Assembly: GCF_002699205.1 (NCBI RefSeq)
Contig: NZ_PABT01000009.1
Location: 62,001-126,000 of the forward strand
DNA from: Allomuricauda sp.
GTDB taxonomy: Bacteria > Bacteroidota > Bacteroidia > Flavobacteriales > Flavobacteriaceae
Direction: 5' to 3'
DNA: 64,000 bases
Every line of letters starts with the position of its first letter. Positions within the stretch are counted from its first letter, which is position 1. The position numbers and the translations under genes were made by a program. The notes beneath the pieces were generated by a model. That model was not told the origin of the DNA, searched no databases, and saw only the letters and a list, made by a program, of their open reading frames with translations. Positions 60,724-64,000 of this stretch are shown here, piece after piece.

Positions 60724-60791
60724 GATCATTGGATTTATGTTAAACAATATTTGAGCATGGCACCAAGCGCAAGACAAATTTTTGGCGCGGC

Positions 60792-60846
60792 AAGGAAACG
60801 GAATAAAAAGTGACCGTGGGGAACGGCTTTATGCCGTCCCTTGTCC
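60792..60846. repeat. Conserved noncoding element, copy 2
   Basis: Same two blocks as 53700-53753, separated here by 7 bases, and 69-123 bases upstream of the parB start. In this copy GGGAACGGC and GCCGTCCC extend the hairpin with one bulged base. Bases 60847-61032 to its right contain no gene or clear structure. Confidence 0.85.
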
Positions 60847-61032
60847 GGCAAACAGTTTGCGGGCTTACCTTTCGAAGAAGATTGATAGTGTTAAATAATT
60901 TTTAATGCAGGGCATCTTTAATCGGATTGATGGGCTAGAGGATCATTAAAACGTGTACCACCAAATGGAGAATATCAACCGAACAGGGTTCCGTTAGAAG
61001 TTATATGCAAGCTTGAAAAATTGAGCGTTCAA

Positions 61033-61428
61033 CTAAAAATTCACTGAGACCAAGGGACAGCTTGTCGATTTGCTTTCTTCTGGCGCACAGGAATCCAGAC
61101 TTCCAATGATCAGGCTCTTCATTTCATTCAGCTCTTTCATTTTTTTATCGATCAACCTGACTTTTTCAAGCATTTTTTGTGATACATTTTCACACGAAGC
61201 TGTATTGAATTCCATTAGCCCCAAAAAGTCGGAAATCTCATTTAAGGTAAACCCAAAGCCTTTCATTTTCTTGATGATGAGAAGTTTTTCCAAGGTTTCA
61301 TGGGAATAATTCTTATAACTGTTGAATTCATTTTGTTTAAGGGCTGTCGGTATCAAGCCCTTCTTTTCATAAAAGCGTATGGTATCACGGGAAAGCCCTG
61401 TTTTCTTGGATAATTGGCCAATTTGCAT
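61033..61428 (-). CDS. MerR family metal-sensing regulator
   Basis: A 131-residue regulator from the ATG at 61426-61428, where MQIGQLSKKTGLSRDTIRFY is the classic MerR opening. Cys79, Cys114 and Cys124 have the spacing seen in Hg/Pb/Cd-sensing MerR proteins (35 and about 9). It would twist a long-spacer promoter open on binding metal. The matching dyad promoter lies between it and the diverging lipoprotein gene. Confidence 0.88.
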   Translation of the reverse strand: MQIGQLSKKTGLSRDTIRFYEKKGLIPTALKQNEFNSYKNYSHETLEKLLIIKKMKGFGFTLNEISDFLGLMEFNTASCENVSQKMLEKVRLIDKKMKELNEMKSLIIGSLDSCAPEESKSTSCPLVSVNF

Positions 61429-61457
61429 AATTTTTAAAAATAAAATCCACATTTCCC

Positions 61458-61491
61458 TTGACCGTTGACTATACTCCACGGTCTATATTTG
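61458..61491 (+). promoter_or_regulatory. MerR-type dyad promoter with 20-base spacer
   Basis: TTGACC (61458-61463) and TATATTTG (61484-61491) are 20 bases apart. The inverted repeat GACCGT (61460-61465)...ACGGTC (61478-61483) fills the spacer. An over-long spacer holding a dyad is the hallmark of MerR-controlled promoters. Here it is combined with a Bacteroidota TAnnTTTG box. It drives the lipoprotein-YnfA operon. Confidence 0.8.
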
Positions 61492-61515
61492 TAAAGATAC
61501 CTTAAAAAAATAGGA

Positions 61516-61965
61516 ATGAAACCAATACCCATGCTACTGCTTTCAGCAGCCCTGACTTTGACAGGTTGCAACAATCCAGAAAAAAAATCGTCCCCAAAAC
61601 CACCGGCAATGGCCGACGGGGGAAATAAATCAATTGACATGAAAAAAATCAAAGCAAGGAACAGAACGAAAGAACTTTCCTGTAAACTGACCACACCCGA
61701 ACTACTACAACGAAAGGAAACCGTACTGAAGGACTTGAAAGAACAAGTGCTCATGAAAAAAGAATTGGAAGATGGCTACGCTTACCAGTTTCCAGGAACC
61801 GACAAGGTACTTGACCAACTCTCCGAGTTCATTAAGACGGAAAGGGCGTGCTGTTCTTTTTTCATTTTTGGCCTTTCCATCAGTGGGGACAAAAGCGAAG
61901 CTTGGCTGGAACTGACGGGACCGGAAGGTGCGAAAGACTATGTTCATTCAGAACTCGGACTGTAA
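61516..61965 (+). CDS. Cys-Cys lipoprotein, probable metal-binding
   Basis: A 149-residue lipoprotein (lipobox LTGC, Cys18). Residues 52-149 form a small alpha/beta domain with Cys56 and the paired Cys112-Cys113 in TERACCSFFIF. Under control of a thiol-metal MerR, it probably binds or delivers a soft metal ion outside the inner membrane. The family name is not known to me. Its stop overlaps the ynfA start (TAATG). Confidence 0.6.
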   Translation: MKPIPMLLLSAALTLTGCNNPEKKSSPKPPAMADGGNKSIDMKKIKARNRTKELSCKLTTPELLQRKETVLKDLKEQVLMKKELEDGYAYQFPGTDKVLDQLSEFIKTERACCSFFIFGLSISGDKSEAWLELTGPEGAKDYVHSELGL

Positions 61966-62294
61966 TGGAAGTGGTAAGATCGATCCCTGTTTTCATTCTT
62001 GCAGGGCTTTGCGAAATAGGGGGCGGTTATCTCATTTGGCTATGGTTGCGGGAGGATAGACCTTGGTGGTTCGGCCTTTTGGGCGGACTTGCACTTGCTT
62101 TTTATGGTGTTGTGGCAACTTGGCAGACCTCCAATTTTGCACGGGTCTATGCAACTTACGGCGGAATATTCATTGTGATGTCGATCCTATGGTCAATGAA
62201 GTTTGACAATTACACCCCTGACAAGTATGATATTGTCGGTGCCTTGATCGCTTTATTGGGTGTTTGCATAATTTACTATGCGCCGAGAAATTGA
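61965..62294 (+). CDS. ynfA: YnfA/UPF0060 family small membrane protein
   Basis: A 109-residue four-helix membrane protein starting at the ATG 61965-61967. Hallmarks are LAGLCEIGGGYLIWLWLRE, YGVVATWQTSNFARVYATYG and a terminal ALIALLGVCIIYYAPR. YnfA proteins resemble small multidrug-type exporters. Its coupling to the CC-lipoprotein and MerR control suggests a part in metal or toxicant resistance. Confidence 0.88.
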   Translation: MEVVRSIPVFILAGLCEIGGGYLIWLWLREDRPWWFGLLGGLALAFYGVVATWQTSNFARVYATYGGIFIVMSILWSMKFDNYTPDKYDIVGALIALLGVCIIYYAPRN

Positions 62295-62513
62295 AAGGAA
62301 ATTAGGGACATGCATATAACACCCACCTGTTGTATAGCAAAATGGACTTGGTACAATGGCCCTATAGCATCCTTTACCCGTCGAACAGTTTGTATACTTG
62401 GCTTTCAAGAATGATTTGTTTGAGCAAAAATTGTTTGCAATATTACGGCAAAGGTTTTTACCTCATACCATTTTCAATATCCTCCCATCTCTGCTCCAGA
62501 CACATTTAAAACT

Positions 62514-62546
62514 TTTGTTATGGGCATATATTGATTGTTATATTTG
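62514..62546 (+). promoter_or_regulatory. Strong Bacteroidota promoter immediately before dtxR-type gene
   Basis: TTTG (62514-62517), 21 bases, TATATTTG (62539-62546): a full match to the consensus. The box ends 4 bases before the ATG, so transcription would start at about the start codon. Confidence 0.7.
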
Positions 62547-62550
62547 CCCT

Positions 62551-63222
62551 ATGGACTCCTTGGTAAAAGAAAATTATCTGAAAGCACTGTTCTCCCTGTC
62601 AAATGATAAGGGAGAGGTCAATGTCAACGAACTTTCCAAACGGTTGGGCGTAAAAATGCCCTCAGCTACCAATATGATCAAGAAGCTAGCTGAAAAAAAA
62701 TTGGTCCATTATGAAAAATATAAACCCGTTAGATTGACCGAAAAGGGGAGAAATGAAGCTATGCACATTATCCGTAAACATCGCCTCACGGAAATGTTTT
62801 TAGTGGAAATAATGGGGTTTGGCTGGGAGGAAGTCCATGACATTGCCGAACAAATAGAGCATGTAAAATCGCCCATATTCTTCAAAAAGATGGACGAAAT
62901 TCTGAGGTATCCCTCCTTTGACCCCCATGGATCCCCTATTCCTGACATCAATGGGAATATACAAGGAAAACAGTATTATAAACTTAGTGAATGTGTAAAG
63001 GGACAGAAGGTGATATTTAAAGCTGTGGAGAGTTCTTCAGAGGAATTTTTAAAGTTCCTGAACAATAAGAGTCTGTCCTTGGAAACTAAAATCGAGGTCA
63101 TTTCCGTCGAACCTTTCGATGGTAGCTTATCCATTTCCTATGGTCAAGGACAAAGAGAGACCCTGACCAAAATGGTCGGGGATAAAATATTGGTCACGGA
63201 CAAGGACTTGTCCAGTAAGTGA
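62551..63222 (+). CDS. DtxR/MntR family metal-dependent repressor
   Basis: A 223-residue regulator from the ATG at 62551. The winged helix is residues 1-60 (VNVNELSKRLGVKMPSATNM, VHYEKYKPVRLTEKG). The dimer and metal region has HRLTEMFLVEIMGFGWEEVH and HVKSPIFFKKMDEIL. A C-terminal FeoA/SH3-like domain follows. It senses Mn or Fe and represses uptake genes. A di-haem oxidoreductase gene with a palindromic promoter lies 203 bases downstream and is a likely target. In-frame sequence upstream of 62551 lacks coding bias. Confidence 0.88.
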   Translation: MDSLVKENYLKALFSLSNDKGEVNVNELSKRLGVKMPSATNMIKKLAEKKLVHYEKYKPVRLTEKGRNEAMHIIRKHRLTEMFLVEIMGFGWEEVHDIAEQIEHVKSPIFFKKMDEILRYPSFDPHGSPIPDINGNIQGKQYYKLSECVKGQKVIFKAVESSSEEFLKFLNNKSLSLETKIEVISVEPFDGSLSISYGQGQRETLTKMVGDKILVTDKDLSSK

Positions 63223-63368
63223 AACCATTCCTTATAAACGTTTTTATCGACCTAAACGACACAACCCCTTACCATCGTCCTTGCAGCCATCAACGGTAAG
63301 AGAGTTCCTTGGAACTAGCTTAAATTAAGTCTTCCCTATTTCATATTTTATACATCTAAAAATAATTT

Positions 63369-63397
63369 GTTAGTCATAACTAACTTTATTACATTTA
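63369..63397 (+). promoter_or_regulatory. Palindrome in promoter of the di-haem oxidoreductase gene
   Basis: GTTAGT-CATA-ACTAAC (63369-63384) lies between a TTTG (63366-63369) and a near-consensus TACATTTA box (63390-63397). A repressor bound there would block the promoter. The DtxR-type protein encoded just upstream is the natural candidate. Confidence 0.55.
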
Positions 63398-63425
63398 CCC
63401 CTCTAAGTTTTTAATTGGACAAGGA

Positions 63426-64000
63426 ATGTTACTTGAACTTAAATTATTTCCCAAAATCTTGGTCCTTGGACTGTTGTTGGGATCCTGTGATAAATATGAA
63501 CCCGTTGCCCCTCTTGAAGAAGAACTTCTCGATGGCCCATTGGGGGGACTGACCTCCGCACAAAATGCACAATTTTTAGCGGGGGACATTGCGTTCAACG
63601 ACGATGTATTCACTTCCCGATCGGGATTGGGACCTCTTTTTGTGGCCACAAACTGTGCCAGTTGCCATGCCGGGGACGGAAAGGGCACCCCGTTTACAAC
63701 CCTTACACGTTTTGGACAGACGGATGCCACCGGAAACCAGTTTTTGCACTTGGGAGGCCCGCAGATACAGAACAGGGCGTTGCCGGGATATGAGCCGGAG
63801 ACGGTTCCCAATGGGGCCACTTTTTCAAAGTTCACACCTCCGGCCGTTACCGGACTTGGCTTTTTGCAGTACGTGACCGATGCCGACATCATGGCCATGT
63901 CGGATCCCAATGACGATGACGGCGATGGGATATCCGGCGTTCCCAATTGGGGAACATTGAAAGAATATCTGGATCCTTTGGACAATGCGATAGCCCAGGA
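63426..64000 (+). CDS. Di-haem oxidoreductase family (DUF1111) lipoprotein, 3' end outside window
   Basis: 191 codons are present. The lipobox LLGSC (Cys21) is followed by LTSAQNAQFLAGDIAFNDDV, and the first haem motif CASCH is at 77-81 (LFVATNCASCHAGDGKG). NRALPGYEPE and PAVTGLGFLQYVTDADIMAM are typical of DUF1111 putative peroxidases. Such genes often sit with imelysin-type iron uptake genes. Start ATG 63426 has AAGGA directly upstream. The antisense frame over it is a shadow. Confidence 0.88.
   Translation, partial: MLLELKLFPKILVLGLLLGSCDKYEPVAPLEEELLDGPLGGLTSAQNAQFLAGDIAFNDDVFTSRSGLGPLFVATNCASCHAGDGKGTPFTTLTRFGQTDATGNQFLHLGGPQIQNRALPGYEPETVPNGATFSKFTPPAVTGLGFLQYVTDADIMAMSDPNDDDGDGISGVPNWGTLKEYLDPLDNAIAQ

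Noticed and set aside
63395-63985. 196-codon open frame on the minus strand
   Set aside because: Shadow of the di-haem oxidoreductase gene, which has a lipobox and CASCH on the plus strand.

Overview
The window looks like a Bacteroidota genome, most likely a marine Flavobacteriaceae of the Muricauda/Maribacter type. The grounds are a SusC/SusD pair, a DUF6520 peptide gene, RteC and BfmA-type mobilisation proteins, and promoters of the Bacteroidota form TTTG-N19-21-TAnnTTTG. No rRNA, tRNA, CRISPR array or integrase was found. All calls come from reading the sequence; no database search was run.

Region 1 (1-19.2 kb, almost all on the minus strand) is chromosomal in character. It starts with an export/degradation operon (polysaccharide deacetylase, C45 peptidase, PD40 propeller protein, amidohydrolase), followed by an ECF sigma operon (DUF6249, sigma factor, membrane protein, AraC). 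An array of beta-lactamase-fold serine hydrolases comes next, with a DUF885 protein and a papain-like peptidase set into it, and a CPBP protease ends the region. Inside the array a 3.0 kb AT-rich block (C1 peptidase + DUF885) sits between two direct repeats of about 0.97 kb. This is the layout expected from integration of a circle by a single crossover.

Region 2 (19.4-22.1 kb) is the regulation/replication module of a mobile element: DnaC-like ATPase, replication-type protein, excisionase-like HTH and RteC. TTGGTACCAA palindromes lie upstream of both regulator genes.

Region 3 (22.4-32.6 kb) is a cargo or conserved Bacteroidota locus: DUF7793, PAS-AraC regulator, MauE membrane protein, propeller protein and a DUF6520 cysteine-bearing secreted peptide, converging on SusC, SusD and a metzincin-type metalloprotease.

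Region 4 (33.3-47.6 kb) is an AT-rich, defence-like island. Its most striking part is a six-gene operon (34.6-40.8 kb). Two large unknown proteins, one with a PD-(D/E)XK nuclease signature, precede a small unknown gene, a graspetide precursor with three 17-residue repeats (TxTxT....ExxDxD), an MvdC/D-type ATP-grasp ligase and a 3-TM protein. A HEPN-like protein, a second PD-(D/E)XK protein, a frameshifted DUF4062 protein and a sce7726/sce7725/RES operon lie nearby.

Region 5 (47.6-60.8 kb) is a mobilisation, DNA-processing and partition module: T4SS coupling ATPase, relaxase, BfmA-type accessory protein, a candidate oriT, RadC-like JAB protein, SSB, a DnaE-like polymerase, a Y-family polymerase, an HMCES/YedK protein and ParB. 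A conserved 54-55 nt noncoding element is duplicated upstream of two of its operons. Regions 2-5 together resemble an integrative mobilisable element carrying metabolic and defence cargo.

Region 6 (61.0-64.0 kb) holds a three-cysteine MerR regulator with its dyad promoter, a CC-motif lipoprotein, YnfA, a DtxR/MntR regulator that may be leaderless, and the start of a di-haem oxidoreductase lipoprotein with a palindrome in its promoter.
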